The notes under the pieces were generated by a model, which searched no databases, had not been told where the DNA came from, and saw only the letters and a program-made list of their open reading frames with translations. Shown piece by piece: positions 1-9,443 of a DNA stretch of 47,711 nucleotides. Positions within the stretch are counted from its first letter, which is position 1. Each line of letters opens with the position of its first letter. The stretch spans positions 1 through 47,711 of the forward strand of contig JADGRB010000008.1 of the NCBI GenBank assembly GCA_017881315.1, read 5' to 3'. The translations under genes and the position numbers were made by a program. This DNA is from Pseudomonadota bacterium (GTDB lineage Bacteria; Myxococcota_A; Polyangia; Fen-1088).

Positions 1-1
1 T

Positions 2-868
2 CTCGACGCGGCCGAGGCGGGCGGCGCGGGCGACGCGGCCGAGCGGGGCGGCGCGAGCGACGCCGGCGAACCGCTCGACGAAGCGAGCCTCGGCCCGCCG
101 TTGCCCCGCGCCTACGAATGGATCGACGGCTCGTCGTTTCTCAACCACGTTCGTCTGGTCCGACGCGCGCGCGGCGCCGCGCCGCCGGCGACCCTCGAGA
201 CCGATCCCCTCATCTACCAGGGCGGCTCCGGCGTCCTGGCCGGCCCGCGCGACGACATCCCGCTGCCCGATCCCAACTGGGGCCTCGACTTCGAAGCCGA
301 GGTGGCCGTCATCCTCGGTGACGTCCCGCGCGGCGCCGGCGTCGGCGAGGCACCCGGACAGATCCGCCTCGTCATGCTGGCGAACGACGTCACCCTGCGG
401 AATTTGATCCCGGACGAGCTGGCGAAGGGATTCGGATTCTTCCAGTCCAAGCCCGCCACGGCGTTTTCGCCCTTCGCGGTCACCCCCGACGAGCTCGGCG
501 AGGCCTGGAGGAACGGCCGCCTCCATCTGCCGCTTCGATCGACCTACACCCGCGCCGACGGCGGCACACTCGTCGGCGATCCCGACGCCGGGCCCGAGAT
601 GCACTTCTCGTTCTTCGATCTGATCGCCCACCTGGCGCGCACGCGCGCCTTCTGCGCCGGCACGATCCTGGGGAGCGGCACCGTGTCGAACGTCGACCGC
701 GCGCGGGGCGTCTCCTGTCTCGCCGAGCGGCGCGCGATCGAGATGATCGAGGGCGGTCGCGCGACGACGCCGTTCATGGCGGTGGGGGACCGCATCGCCA
801 TCGAGATGCGGGACGCCACCGGACGCGACCTCTTCGGCCGCATCGACCAGCGGGTGGTGAGCACCTGA
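2..868 (+). CDS. FAH-family hydrolase, 5' partial
   Basis: The reading frame is open from the window edge, so the N-terminus lies outside; about 289 residues are visible, whereas full-length relatives have roughly 330. The segment with PLPRAYEWIDGSSFLNHV, then GLDFEAEVAVI, LVMLANDVTLRNL and the Gly-Ser-Gly-Thr-Val-Ser-Asn stretch is typical of the fumarylacetoacetate hydrolase fold, with the acidic metal-binding residues in FEAEVAV. Family members cleave or hydrate beta-diketo acids at the end of aromatic-ring breakdown. The next gene overlaps its stop and looks like maleylacetoacetate isomerase, so fumarylacetoacetate hydrolysis in tyrosine/homogentisate degradation is the likely role; another diketo acid substrate is possible. 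TTG at 101 is an internal codon, not the start. Confidence 0.85.
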   Translation, partial: LDAAEAGGAGDAAERGGASDAGEPLDEASLGPPLPRAYEWIDGSSFLNHVRLVRRARGAAPPATLETDPLIYQGGSGVLAGPRDDIPLPDPNWGLDFEAEVAVILGDVPRGAGVGEAPGQIRLVMLANDVTLRNLIPDELAKGFGFFQSKPATAFSPFAVTPDELGEAWRNGRLHLPLRSTYTRADGGTLVGDPDAGPEMHFSFFDLIAHLARTRAFCAGTILGSGTVSNVDRARGVSCLAERRAIEMIEGGRATTPFMAVGDRIAIEMRDATGRDLFGRIDQRVVST

Positions 869-1521
869 TCCTCTACGACTACTGGCGCTCGAGCTCGGCC
901 TGGCGGGTGCGGCTCGCGCTGCATTTCAAAGGAATCGCCTTCGAGCGTCGCCCGATCGACCTCCTCGAGGACGGGGGTCGGCAACACGCGCCTGCGTTCC
1001 GCGCGCTCAATCCGCTGGGCCAGGTTCCGGTGCTGGTCGTCGACGACGCCCGCGGTCCGCGCACGATCGCGCAGTCGATGGCGATCCTCGCGTATCTGGA
1101 GGAGACGTTCCCGACTCCGCCGCTCCTGCCGGCCGATCCCTGGCTGCGCGCGCGGGCGCGGCAGCTGGCCGAAATGATCGTCGGCGGCATTCAGCCCTTC
1201 CACAACATGGCGACGCTGGCGCACGTACGCGGGCTGGGCATCACCGATCCGAACGTCTGGGCGGGACATTTCATCGCGCGCGGCCTCGCCGCGCTGGAGA
1301 CGACGGCCGCCGAAACGGCCGGCGCGTTCCTGGTCGGCGACGCGCCGAGCTTGGCCGACCTCTGCCTGGTCCCGCAGCTGTACGCGGGCCGCCGCTTCGC
1401 CGTCGATCTCACCCCCTACCCGATGCTCCTGCGCGTCGAGGCCACCGCCGCGTCGCTGCCGGCGTTCGTTGCCGCCCACCCGGATGTCCAGTCGGACGCG
1501 CGGCCCCCACAGAAATCGTGA
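865..1521 (+). CDS. maiA: maleylacetoacetate isomerase-like zeta-class GST
   Basis: A glutathione S-transferase with N-terminal thioredoxin fold (residues 1-80, NPLGQVPVLVVDD and the glutathione-binding QSMAILAYLEE) and a C-terminal helical domain ending in the usual DAPSLADLCLVPQLY motif. The sequence after the upstream stop reads LYDYWRSSSAWRVRLALHFKG, the zeta-class start with its catalytic Ser-Ser pair. No ATG, GTG or TTG precedes that motif; the first in-frame GTG (907) lies after it and would delete the active site. CTG at 865, overlapping the preceding TGA as CTGA, is therefore the best start, giving 218 residues, a normal family length. It would isomerise maleylacetoacetate to fumarylacetoacetate using glutathione, feeding the upstream hydrolase. 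Confidence 0.8.
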   Translation: MILYDYWRSSSAWRVRLALHFKGIAFERRPIDLLEDGGRQHAPAFRALNPLGQVPVLVVDDARGPRTIAQSMAILAYLEETFPTPPLLPADPWLRARARQLAEMIVGGIQPFHNMATLAHVRGLGITDPNVWAGHFIARGLAALETTAAETAGAFLVGDAPSLADLCLVPQLYAGRRFAVDLTPYPMLLRVEATAASLPAFVAAHPDVQSDARPPQKS

Positions 1522-1533
1522 CACCCTAGATCG

Positions 1534-2823
1534 ATGAATCGTGGCGGGAACAGACTGGCTTCGTTTGCATGGACATGGACCGCTCTGGCCGCAGCGTTTC
1601 TGCCGGCCTGCGGCGGCTCCGGCACCTCGGCCCCTGTCGGGGTCGAGCAATCCACCCAGGCGCGCATCACCGACCCGTCGGTCCCTGCGGGCGATGCAAC
1701 GGAGCTGGCCGCCGACAACCAGGCGTTCGCTGTCGACCTCTACCAGCAGCTGCGTTCCGGGGCCGGAGCCGACGACAACCTCGTATTTTCTCCGGTCAGC
1801 ATCTCGGTCGCGCTGGCGATGCTCTATAGCGGCGCCGAGACCGACACGGCGACCCAGATCGCCACGGCTCTGCACTTCACGCTGCCCCAGGATCGTCTGA
1901 ACGCCGCCTTCGACGCGCTCGATCTGGCGCTCACCACCCCGCCGTCCAGCAGCGACGCGGGGACGTTTCAGCTCTCGCTCGCGAACTCGACCTGGATGCA
2001 GCGCGACTTCGCGATCCTGCCGTCGTATCTCGATGTGCTCGCCGAGAGCTACGGGGCCGGCATCCATACCGTCGACTTCGCGTCCGCGCCCGATGATGCG
2101 CGCAACGCAATCAACGGCTGGGTGGCGAACGAGACCCAGAACCAGATCCCCACGCTGTTCCCACAGGGCTCGATCGATGATCTGACTCGGCTGGTTCTGG
2201 CGAACGCCGTCTACTTCCACGGCGACTGGGCCGTTCCCTTCGCCGGCAACAGCCCGAACGGCACCTTCCACGCCCCGTCGGGCGACGTCAGCGTTCCGAT
2301 GATGAAGGGCGAAGGCACTGCGACACTCTGGAGCGGTACGGGGTGGAGTGCCGCCTCCCTTCCTTACAAGGGCGGCACCGTGTCCATGGTGCTGGTTGTC
2401 CCCGACGCCGGGACCTTCGACGCGTTCGAGTCGGCGCTGACAGCCGAAGGTCTGGCGGCGATCCTGGCCAACGGGCAGCACGCGGGCGGCGACCTCTACA
2501 TGCCGCGCTTCAAGTTCTCGACGGCCAAATCGCTCTCCGATACCCTGACGGCGCTGGGGATGTCCGACGCGTTCGACCCCACGACTGCCGATCTCTCCGG
2601 CATCGACGGCACCAAGGACCTCTACGTCCAGGCGGTGGTCCATCAGGCAGACATCGCCGTCGACGAGAAGGGGACCACCGCCGCGGCGGCGACGGGCGTG
2701 GTGGTCGGAACGACGTCGATCGCCCTCAACAGCCTGAGCGTCGACCGGCCGTTTCTCTTCTTCATCGTGCACCAGCCGACCAGCGCGCTGCTGTTCGCGG
2801 GGCGCGTGGTCGATCCGTCATGA
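1534..2823 (+). CDS. serpin-family lipoprotein, copy 1
   Basis: A 429-residue protein with a lipoprotein signal (lipobox LPAC, Cys at about residue 26) and a complete serpin domain. The hinge reads VDEKGTTAAAATG, matching the inhibitory consensus (P17 Glu, P15 Gly, P14 Thr, small residues P12-P9), and the C-terminal signature is LSVDRPFLFFI. Counting from P17, the predicted scissile bond is Thr394-Ser395, suggesting an elastase-like rather than trypsin-like target. Serpins trap serine or cysteine proteases irreversibly; anchored on the outer envelope it would guard the cell surface. Its stop overlaps the start of a close paralogue by ATGA, so the two are co-transcribed after tandem duplication. 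The target protease is unknown. Confidence 0.9.
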   Translation: MNRGGNRLASFAWTWTALAAAFLPACGGSGTSAPVGVEQSTQARITDPSVPAGDATELAADNQAFAVDLYQQLRSGAGADDNLVFSPVSISVALAMLYSGAETDTATQIATALHFTLPQDRLNAAFDALDLALTTPPSSSDAGTFQLSLANSTWMQRDFAILPSYLDVLAESYGAGIHTVDFASAPDDARNAINGWVANETQNQIPTLFPQGSIDDLTRLVLANAVYFHGDWAVPFAGNSPNGTFHAPSGDVSVPMMKGEGTATLWSGTGWSAASLPYKGGTVSMVLVVPDAGTFDAFESALTAEGLAAILANGQHAGGDLYMPRFKFSTAKSLSDTLTALGMSDAFDPTTADLSGIDGTKDLYVQAVVHQADIAVDEKGTTAAAATGVVVGTTSIALNSLSVDRPFLFFIVHQPTSALLFAGRVVDPS

Positions 2824-4106
2824 GTCCGCGCGGAACCACTCGGTCCCTTTTCACGGCGGCCATCCTGCTGGTGGGATCTCTTCCGGCCTGCGGCGGCTCC
2901 CGGTCAGCAACCGTGGGGGTCGAGCAGTCCACGCAGACCCGCATCACCAACCCGTCTGTCCCAGCGGGCGATGGCATGCAGCTGGCGACGGACAACCGGG
3001 CTTTCGCGATCGATCTCTACCAGGCGCTGCGCGCCCAGGCGGCACCCGACGCCAACCTGGTGTTCTCACCCGCCAGCATCTCGCTCTCGCTGGCGATGCT
3101 CTGGAACGGAGCCGGGACCGAGACCGCCACCCAGATCGCCACGGCGTTGCACTTCACCTTGCCGGTGGATCGCCTGAACGCGGCGTTCGACGCGCTCGAT
3201 CTGGCGCTCACCACCCCGATCGGCAGCGACCCGGGGACCTTTCAACTGTCGTTGGCCAATTCCACCTGGGTCCAGAAGGACTTTCTCGTCTTGCCGTCGT
3301 ATCTCGACGTCCTCGCCCAAAGCTACGGCGCCGTCGTCAACACGGTCGACTTCCAGACCGCGCCCGAGGACGCGCGCAACGCGATCAACGGCTGGGTGGC
3401 CGGCCAGACCCAAAACCAGATCCCGAGGCTCTTTCCGGCGGGATCCATCAACGAGCTCACCCGCCTGGTCCTGGCGGACGCCGTCTACTTTCACGGCGAC
3501 TGGGTGACGCCGTTCAAGCCGGGGAGCCCGAACGGCACCTTCCACGCGCCGGCCGGCGACGTGAGCGTCCCGATGATGAGCGCCGAGGACAACGCGATGC
3601 TCTGGAGCGGCGCCGGGTGGAGCGCGGCGTCGCTCACCTACAGTGGCGCCGACACCTCGATGATCCTGGTCGTCCCCGATGCCGGGACCTTCGACAGCTT
3701 CGAGGCAGCGCTGACCACCGACGGCCTGGCGGCCATGATCGCCCCGGCCCAGCAGGCGACCGGAGCGCTGGCGATGCCACGCTTCAAGTTCTCGTCGGCG
3801 GAGAAGCTCAACGACACGCTGGCTGGCCTGGGAATGCCGGATGCCTTCGATCTCAGCCGCGCCGATCTCTCCGGCATCGATGGCGCCAAGGACCTCTACG
3901 TCCAGGATGTGGTCCATCAGGCCGACATCGCCGTCGACGAGAAGGGGACCACCGCCGCCGCCGCGACGGGTGTGGCGGTCGGAATAAAATCGGTCGCTCT
4001 CAACAGCCTGACCGTCGACCGGCCGTTTCTCTTCTTCATCGTGCACCAGCCGACCGGCGCGCTCCTCTTCGCCGGGCGCGTCGTCGATCCGTCCGCGTCC
4101 AACTGA
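2820..4106 (+). CDS. serpin-family lipoprotein, copy 2
   Basis: A 428-residue paralogue of the preceding serpin, colinear along its whole length, with its own lipobox (SLPAC, Cys near residue 24), the same inhibitory hinge EKGTTAAAATG and the signature LTVDRPFLFFI. The ATG at 2820 overlaps the upstream TGA; open sequence further upstream in this frame is a shadow of copy 1. The bait differs: the P2-P1 residues are Ile389-Lys390 followed by Ser, predicting inhibition of a trypsin-like protease. These codons are ATA and AAA, an AT-rich patch in an otherwise GC-rich gene. The pair thus seems to cover two protease specificities from the same surface-anchored scaffold. Confidence 0.9.
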   Translation: MSPRGTTRSLFTAAILLVGSLPACGGSRSATVGVEQSTQTRITNPSVPAGDGMQLATDNRAFAIDLYQALRAQAAPDANLVFSPASISLSLAMLWNGAGTETATQIATALHFTLPVDRLNAAFDALDLALTTPIGSDPGTFQLSLANSTWVQKDFLVLPSYLDVLAQSYGAVVNTVDFQTAPEDARNAINGWVAGQTQNQIPRLFPAGSINELTRLVLADAVYFHGDWVTPFKPGSPNGTFHAPAGDVSVPMMSAEDNAMLWSGAGWSAASLTYSGADTSMILVVPDAGTFDSFEAALTTDGLAAMIAPAQQATGALAMPRFKFSSAEKLNDTLAGLGMPDAFDLSRADLSGIDGAKDLYVQDVVHQADIAVDEKGTTAAAATGVAVGIKSVALNSLTVDRPFLFFIVHQPTGALLFAGRVVDPSASN

Positions 4107-4165
4107 GCCGGCGTGGTAAGTCTGGTCGGGGTGTCCCGTCGGGTGTCCGATGAGACCTCGACGGC

Positions 4166-4822
4166 ATGGCGCGACTGAACCGACCGATCAAGATCCTCAT
4201 CGCCCTGGTCGCGCTCGCGATCTTCGGCTTCCTCTTCGTGCGCTCGGCACGCGATTCGCGCGCCAACCCGTACACCCTCGAGCGCTCACAGCTGCAAGGA
4301 TGGACCGTGGCGCTCGAACCGGCTGCGGGCCCGAGCTCACCGCTGCTGGTGTTGACGCCGCCGCCCGAGCTGCTGAGCGGGCTCTTCAATCAGGTGTTCG
4401 CGCGGGCCATGGAGTCGCTGAGCACGCCGGCGCCTGGCGCGATTCCACTCCTGCTCGAGGGCGAGTTCGATCGCGCGTTCGCCGGCCACGTGACGCCAGA
4501 GGCGCTGGTGGCTGCGGCGCGAACCGCGGGCCTGGAATCGGCGAGCCTGGAGCCCCGCTGCATGGCTTACCGTCGGGTGAGCAATCCGGATCGCACCCGT
4601 CAGCTCTACTTCCTGCTCTTCGACGCGCCGCCGTTCCAACGATTTCGCGAGCAGATCGCCACCCTCCTGGACGCCGCCGCCGGCGGCCACCTCGACTACG
4701 ATCCGGCCGCGCTCTCGCCGGTGCTGTTCGTCGCCGCGACCGACACCGAATTCAACCGCTGGCTGCCGATGAAGGCGAACCCCGCGGTTGACTGCGTGGC
4801 CCCGATCTCGGCCGGCCCCTGA
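4166..4822 (+). CDS. hypothetical single-pass membrane protein
   Basis: A 218-residue protein not recognised from family motifs. Residues 7-26 (IKILIALVALAIFGFLFV) form an uncleaved N-terminal membrane anchor preceded by basic residues, so the body probably lies in the periplasm. The rest is soluble with alternating helices and strands and two cysteines (in EPRCMAY and VDCVAP) that could pair. It starts 59 nt after the second serpin gene on the same strand and could be in the same transcript. A palindromic element follows immediately and probably ends transcription. Confidence 0.6.
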   Translation: MARLNRPIKILIALVALAIFGFLFVRSARDSRANPYTLERSQLQGWTVALEPAAGPSSPLLVLTPPPELLSGLFNQVFARAMESLSTPAPGAIPLLLEGEFDRAFAGHVTPEALVAAARTAGLESASLEPRCMAYRRVSNPDRTRQLYFLLFDAPPFQRFREQIATLLDAAAGGHLDYDPAALSPVLFVAATDTEFNRWLPMKANPAVDCVAPISAGP

Positions 4823-4831
4823 CGCAGGTTA

Positions 4832-4879
4832 GGTCCCCTCTCCCTGGCCCTCTCCCCGCTCTCGCGGGGAGAGGGGACC
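4832..4879. repeat. palindromic REP-like element / bidirectional terminator
   Basis: GGTCCCCTCTCCC at 4832-4844 is exactly complementary to GGGAGAGGGGACC at 4867-4879. An inner left arm (CCCTCTCCCCGC, 4848-4859) can pair with the same right side (4864-4875) across a TCTC loop, so the right arm can swap between two partners. It sits between convergent genes, a position suited to a two-way terminator. Very similar CCCTCTCCC...GGGAGAGGG elements are scattered through many GC-rich genomes. Confidence 0.7.
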
Positions 4880-4899
4880 GGAGACCGTCAGCGGCCACC

Positions 4900-4999
4900 G
4901 CCGTGGAGCTACGGCCGCACGCCGCGGAGCTACGGCCGCACGCCGCGGGGCTACGGCCACACGCCGTGGAGCTACGGCCGCACGCCGTGGAGCTACGGC
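4900..4999. repeat. 21-bp tandem repeat, about 4.8 copies
   Basis: Four full units (4900-4920, 4921-4941, 4942-4962, 4963-4983) and a 16-bp partial unit (4984-4999), each beginning GCCG(T/C)GG(A/G)GCTACGG. Units differ at only a few positions. The array adjoins the 3' end of the GIDE-like gene, whose TAG stop (4995-4993, minus) lies in the partial unit. With a 21-bp period the array changes no reading frame if it expands or contracts. Confidence 0.9.
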
Positions 5000-5663
5000 A
5001 GGCGCGGGCGCGGAAAGTCGGGGGGCGCGAGGCGGGCGAAGGATCCCGGCGGCCGATCGACGCGCCAGGCACTGGCGCCCGGCGGGAGGTGCGCCAGGTG
5101 ATACCGCCAGGCGGCCCAGGTCGCGAGGCCCATGGCGCCCAGCAGTGCGGCCGCCGTCCCCAGCGCCCAGGGCAAGAGCGCGGGACCGAGACTTCGCGAG
5201 GGCAGACGCACGGTCGCCTCGAGGAGCTCCAGACCTTGCGCCGCCGCCCGGAACGGACCGGCGCCGAAGGTGAGGTCCTGCAGGACCCCATCGGCAGAGA
5301 GCGCCTCCCCCGCCCGGATGACCACCTCCTCGACGGAGAGCGCGCCGCGGAAGCCGAAGGCCTGCGCCACCGCGACCGCGCCGCGCGTCCCCGCCCGGTG
5401 CAGGCTCGGCGTGGCCTCGATGCGCGCCGTGGCCGGATCGACGCGAATCCGCACCGGCGGACGCCACGGGGCGGAATCGCCGCCCCACACGAGATCGAAG
5501 GGTTCGGGCGAGGTGAGCTCATGGACCAGCTCGGTCCGCGCCGTGAGATGTTCGACGACCCGCAAGCGCCAGTGAACGCAAGGCTGCCCGGACGCGGGCG
5601 CACGCAGCAGCTCGAAGCCGGCCTCGGCCCGGGCCTCCAAGCTCACCAGGGAACCGATTTCGT

Positions 5664-5667
<4 letters not shown>
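4993..5667 (-). CDS. GIDE-domain-like membrane protein
   Basis: A 224-residue protein. Residues 20-140 resemble the GIDE region of bacterial E3-ligase-like membrane proteins: a [16 protein letters not shown] block, a strand-rich middle, and a segment rich in [19 protein letters not shown]; this assignment is from pattern memory and moderate. Residues 160-186 form one transmembrane helix, leaving a short Pro/Arg-rich tail. No RING or catalytic motif is visible, so no ligase activity is implied. Its ATG overlaps the stop of the response regulator gene (ATGA), making it the third gene of a signalling operon. It may be a membrane partner or output of that system. Confidence 0.6.
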
Positions 5668-7130
<1,463 letters not shown>

Positions 7131-7148
7131 GGCGCGCTGTCTACCCGA

Positions 7149-8795
7149 TCAATCCTTGCCGATCGACTGGGGTTGGGCAAGGGCGGCGGCAGCGGCAGGG
7201 GCAGGGGCAGGGGCAGGGGATCTTTCGGCGGATGAGCCCTCACCCGAATCCTCACTCCCCGAAGCCCCCACGGCGCAGGGGAGAAACACCCGAAACACGG
7301 CGCCGCCGGTGGCTGGGCTGTCGACCTCGATCCAGCCGTCGTGATCCTTGACGATCCCGTGGCTCACCGCCAGACCGAGGCCGGTTCCCTGCCCCTCATC
7401 CTTGGTCGTGAAGAAGGGCTCGAAGATCTTCTCGCGGTCGGTGAGCGGAATCCCCGGACCGCCGTCGGCGATGGTCAGGACCACATACTCGGCGGGCGGC
7501 GCCAGGTCGAGCCCCCCTTTGCGCCGCACCACCCGTTCGGTCGCCACCTGCAGCCGACCCCCGTGCGGCATGGCGTGAATCGCGTTCATGAACAGGTTCA
7601 AGCAGACCTGCTGGATCTGATCCGGATCGCCCGGCACCTCGGGCGGCGCGGGTGAGGTGCGCAGATCAACCGCGATCCCCTGGCGGCGAATCGTCTCGCG
7701 CAGGAACTCCAGCGCCTCCGCCACCACCGCCGCCAGGCGAACACGCGTGACCGTCGGACCCCGCGGGCGCGAGAAATCCAGCACCTGGCGGATGATCTTG
7801 GTGATGCGCGCGACCTCGTCGCCGATGATGACGGCGTTCTTCGTCACCTCCCGCGCCACCTCGGCCGCATCCGGCGCGAGGGACGACGACGCCACCTTCT
7901 CCGCGCGCTTGGCCATCGCCCGCGCCCGCCCCCCGATGACGTTGAGGGGGGTCCCGAGCTCGTGCGCGATCTCCGCCGCCATCTGCCCGATCGTCGCAAG
8001 CTTCTCCGACTGCCGCAGCCGCGCCTCCAGGCCGAGACGCGCGTCGGCCGCCCGCTCGCCTTCCTCGCGGGCCTCGCGCAGCGAACCGGTCATGGCGTTG
8101 AAGCGTCCCGCGATGGTTCCGATCTCGTCGTCGCGCTCGGCGAGGATCACCCGCGACAGATCGCCGGTGCCGACGGCGTCGATCCCCTCCAGGAGGCGCC
8201 GCAAGGCGCGGACCACGATCTGCTGGATCGCGATCCGCACGCCGACCGCCACCCCGATCACCACCACCAGGAAGAGGGGAAAGATCCTTCGCGCGCTGGC
8301 GGCCACCTCGGCGTCGATGTAGCCGGCGTCGCGCCGCATCCCCATGATCGCGATCGGGTGGCGGCCCGGGTGTCGGGGCGGCAGCTCGAGCGCGGCGGCG
8401 TCGAACAGCGGCACCGCCATCGCATACGACCGCGCGCCCGAGGCCGAATCGAACACCCGTCCGACTGGCGCGTCCTGGATGTCGGCCGCCCGCATCAGCA
8501 GGCGCCAGGCGTCGTCATCGGTGCGCTTCTCGTCGCCCACCGACAACACCTCCAGCGCGAACAGCTCGTCGTGCTGGCGCGCCGCGCGCGCGCGCTGGAC
8601 CAGCGTCTCCTCGGCGGTGCTCCGATCGAGCGGTTCGATGCCGGCCCGGAGCGCGGTCGCGATCTCGTGCGCCTCGCGATCGAGATCGGCCTCCAGGTTC
8701 GCCCGCCGCACCTTGAGCGCCGCGATGCCAGAGCCCGCCAGCACCGACGCCACCAGCAGCGTCGTCACCACGGTCACGCGCGTCCCCAGCGTCAT
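7149..8795 (-). CDS. sensor histidine kinase
   Basis: 548 residues: transmembrane helix 1 (about 5-27), a periplasmic sensor region (28-170) without a recognisable ligand domain, helix 2 (171-191), HAMP linker (about 192-245), HisKA with phosphorylatable His278 in [12 protein letters not shown], and an HATPase_c domain with the usual N, G1 (DGGPGIP), F and G2 (GTGLGLAVS) boxes. The C-terminus is a low-complexity Pro/Ala run encoded by GGCAGG-type hexamer repeats (about 7187-7221). It partners the adjacent NtrC-type regulator. A TATACT box (8809-8804) lies 8 nt before the ATG, so the mRNA may have almost no leader. Confidence 0.93.
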   Translation of the reverse strand: MTLGTRVTVVTTLLVASVLAGSGIAALKVRRANLEADLDREAHEIATALRAGIEPLDRSTAEETLVQRARAARQHDELFALEVLSVGDEKRTDDDAWRLLMRAADIQDAPVGRVFDSASGARSYAMAVPLFDAAALELPPRHPGRHPIAIMGMRRDAGYIDAEVAASARRIFPLFLVVVIGVAVGVRIAIQQIVVRALRRLLEGIDAVGTGDLSRVILAERDDEIGTIAGRFNAMTGSLREAREEGERAADARLGLEARLRQSEKLATIGQMAAEIAHELGTPLNVIGGRARAMAKRAEKVASSSLAPDAAEVAREVTKNAVIIGDEVARITKIIRQVLDFSRPRGPTVTRVRLAAVVAEALEFLRETIRRQGIAVDLRTSPAPPEVPGDPDQIQQVCLNLFMNAIHAMPHGGRLQVATERVVRRKGGLDLAPPAEYVVLTIADGGPGIPLTDREKIFEPFFTTKDEGQGTGLGLAVSHGIVKDHDGWIEVDSPATGGAVFRVFLPCAVGASGSEDSGEGSSAERSPAPAPAPAAAAALAQPQSIGKD

Positions 8796-8818
8796 CGGAT
8801 GCGAGTATACCGTGACGT

Positions 8819-8826
8819 GCTATACA
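8819..8826 (+). promoter_or_regulatory. extended -10 box for the bolA-glutaredoxin operon
   Basis: TGCTATACA (from 8818/8819) matches an extended -10 element (TGN-TATAAT with one mismatch) about 16 nt upstream of the bolA ATG. No convincing -35 box is visible. The divergent kinase gene has its own TATACT box at 8809-8804, so the two promoters lie back to back. Confidence 0.4.
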
Positions 8827-8842
8827 GACCCCGCCAGCCACC

Positions 8843-9100
8843 ATGACGCCCGACGACATCAAAGCGCGCATCCGGACCGCCCTCCCCGACGCCGAAGTGA
8901 GCGTCACCGACACGACCGGCGGCGGCGACCATTTCTCGGCGACGGTCGTCTCGGCCGCTTTCGCCGACAAGGGCCTGGTCGATCGCCACCGCCTGGTCTA
9001 CGCGGCGCTGGGGGAGGTGATGCGCGGCAACCACGCGCCGATCCACGCGCTGGCGCTCACCACCGAAACTCCCGACGAATACCGACAGGGACGTCAATAA
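8843..9100 (+). CDS. BolA/IbaG-family protein
   Basis: 85 residues with the compact BolA fold: an N-terminal helix (DDIKARIRTALPDAEVSVTD), a GGGDHFSATVVS strand pair, and the conserved helix-turn DRHRLVYAALGEVM followed by the His-containing IHALALTTETP end. BolA proteins bind monothiol glutaredoxins through a shared Fe-S cluster and act in iron-sulfur trafficking. That partner gene begins 13 nt downstream, which supports this role over transcriptional regulation. Length is typical of the IbaG/YrbA subgroup. Confidence 0.9.
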   Translation: MTPDDIKARIRTALPDAEVSVTDTTGGGDHFSATVVSAAFADKGLVDRHRLVYAALGEVMRGNHAPIHALALTTETPDEYRQGRQ

Positions 9101-9113
9101 ACAGGAGCCGCAC

Positions 9114-9443
9114 GTGAACGATCCACTCAAGAAACGCATCACCGACACCATCGCCAAGGGACGCGTCATGCTGTTCATGAAGGGAAACCCCTCCATGCCC
9201 CAGTGTGGCTTCTCCGCCGCGGTGGTGGGCGTCCTCAAGGAGATCGGCGTCCCCTTCGAGTCCTTCAACATCCTCGCCGACAACGAGCTGCGCGAAGGTC
9301 TCAAGGAATACTCGAGCTGGCCGACCTTCCCGCAGCTCTACGTCGACGGCAAGCTGGTGGGCGGCGCGGACATCGTGCGCGACCTGCACGCGCGCGGCGA
9401 GCTCAAGAAGATCGTCGCGGGCGCGCCCGCCGCCAGCGCGTAA
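9114..9443 (+). CDS. grxD: monothiol glutaredoxin, Grx4/GrxD type
   Basis: 109 residues with the diagnostic CGFS active site (Cys31 in MPQCGFSAAVV), the WPTFPQLYVDGKLVGGADI block that holds the cis-Pro and glutathione site, and a single-domain length. Such proteins ligate a [2Fe-2S] cluster between two monomers or with a BolA partner and deliver it to target proteins; they are poor disulfide reductants. Co-transcription with the bolA gene makes a classic cluster-transfer pair. The last 41 nt overlap the 3' end of the convergent gene on the minus strand. Confidence 0.95.
   Translation: MNDPLKKRITDTIAKGRVMLFMKGNPSMPQCGFSAAVVGVLKEIGVPFESFNILADNELREGLKEYSSWPTFPQLYVDGKLVGGADIVRDLHARGELKKIVAGAPAASA

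Noticed and set aside
544-2772. Long minus-strand ORF of 742 codons opposite maiA and the first serpin gene
   Set aside because: It is antisense to well-supported genes, and its product is Arg/Gly/Asp-rich with no motif, as expected for a shadow frame in GC-rich DNA.
7187-7221. GGCAGG hexamer repeat as a CRISPR or regulatory array
   Set aside because: It is a simple repeat encoding the Pro/Ala tail of the sensor kinase, with no spacers.
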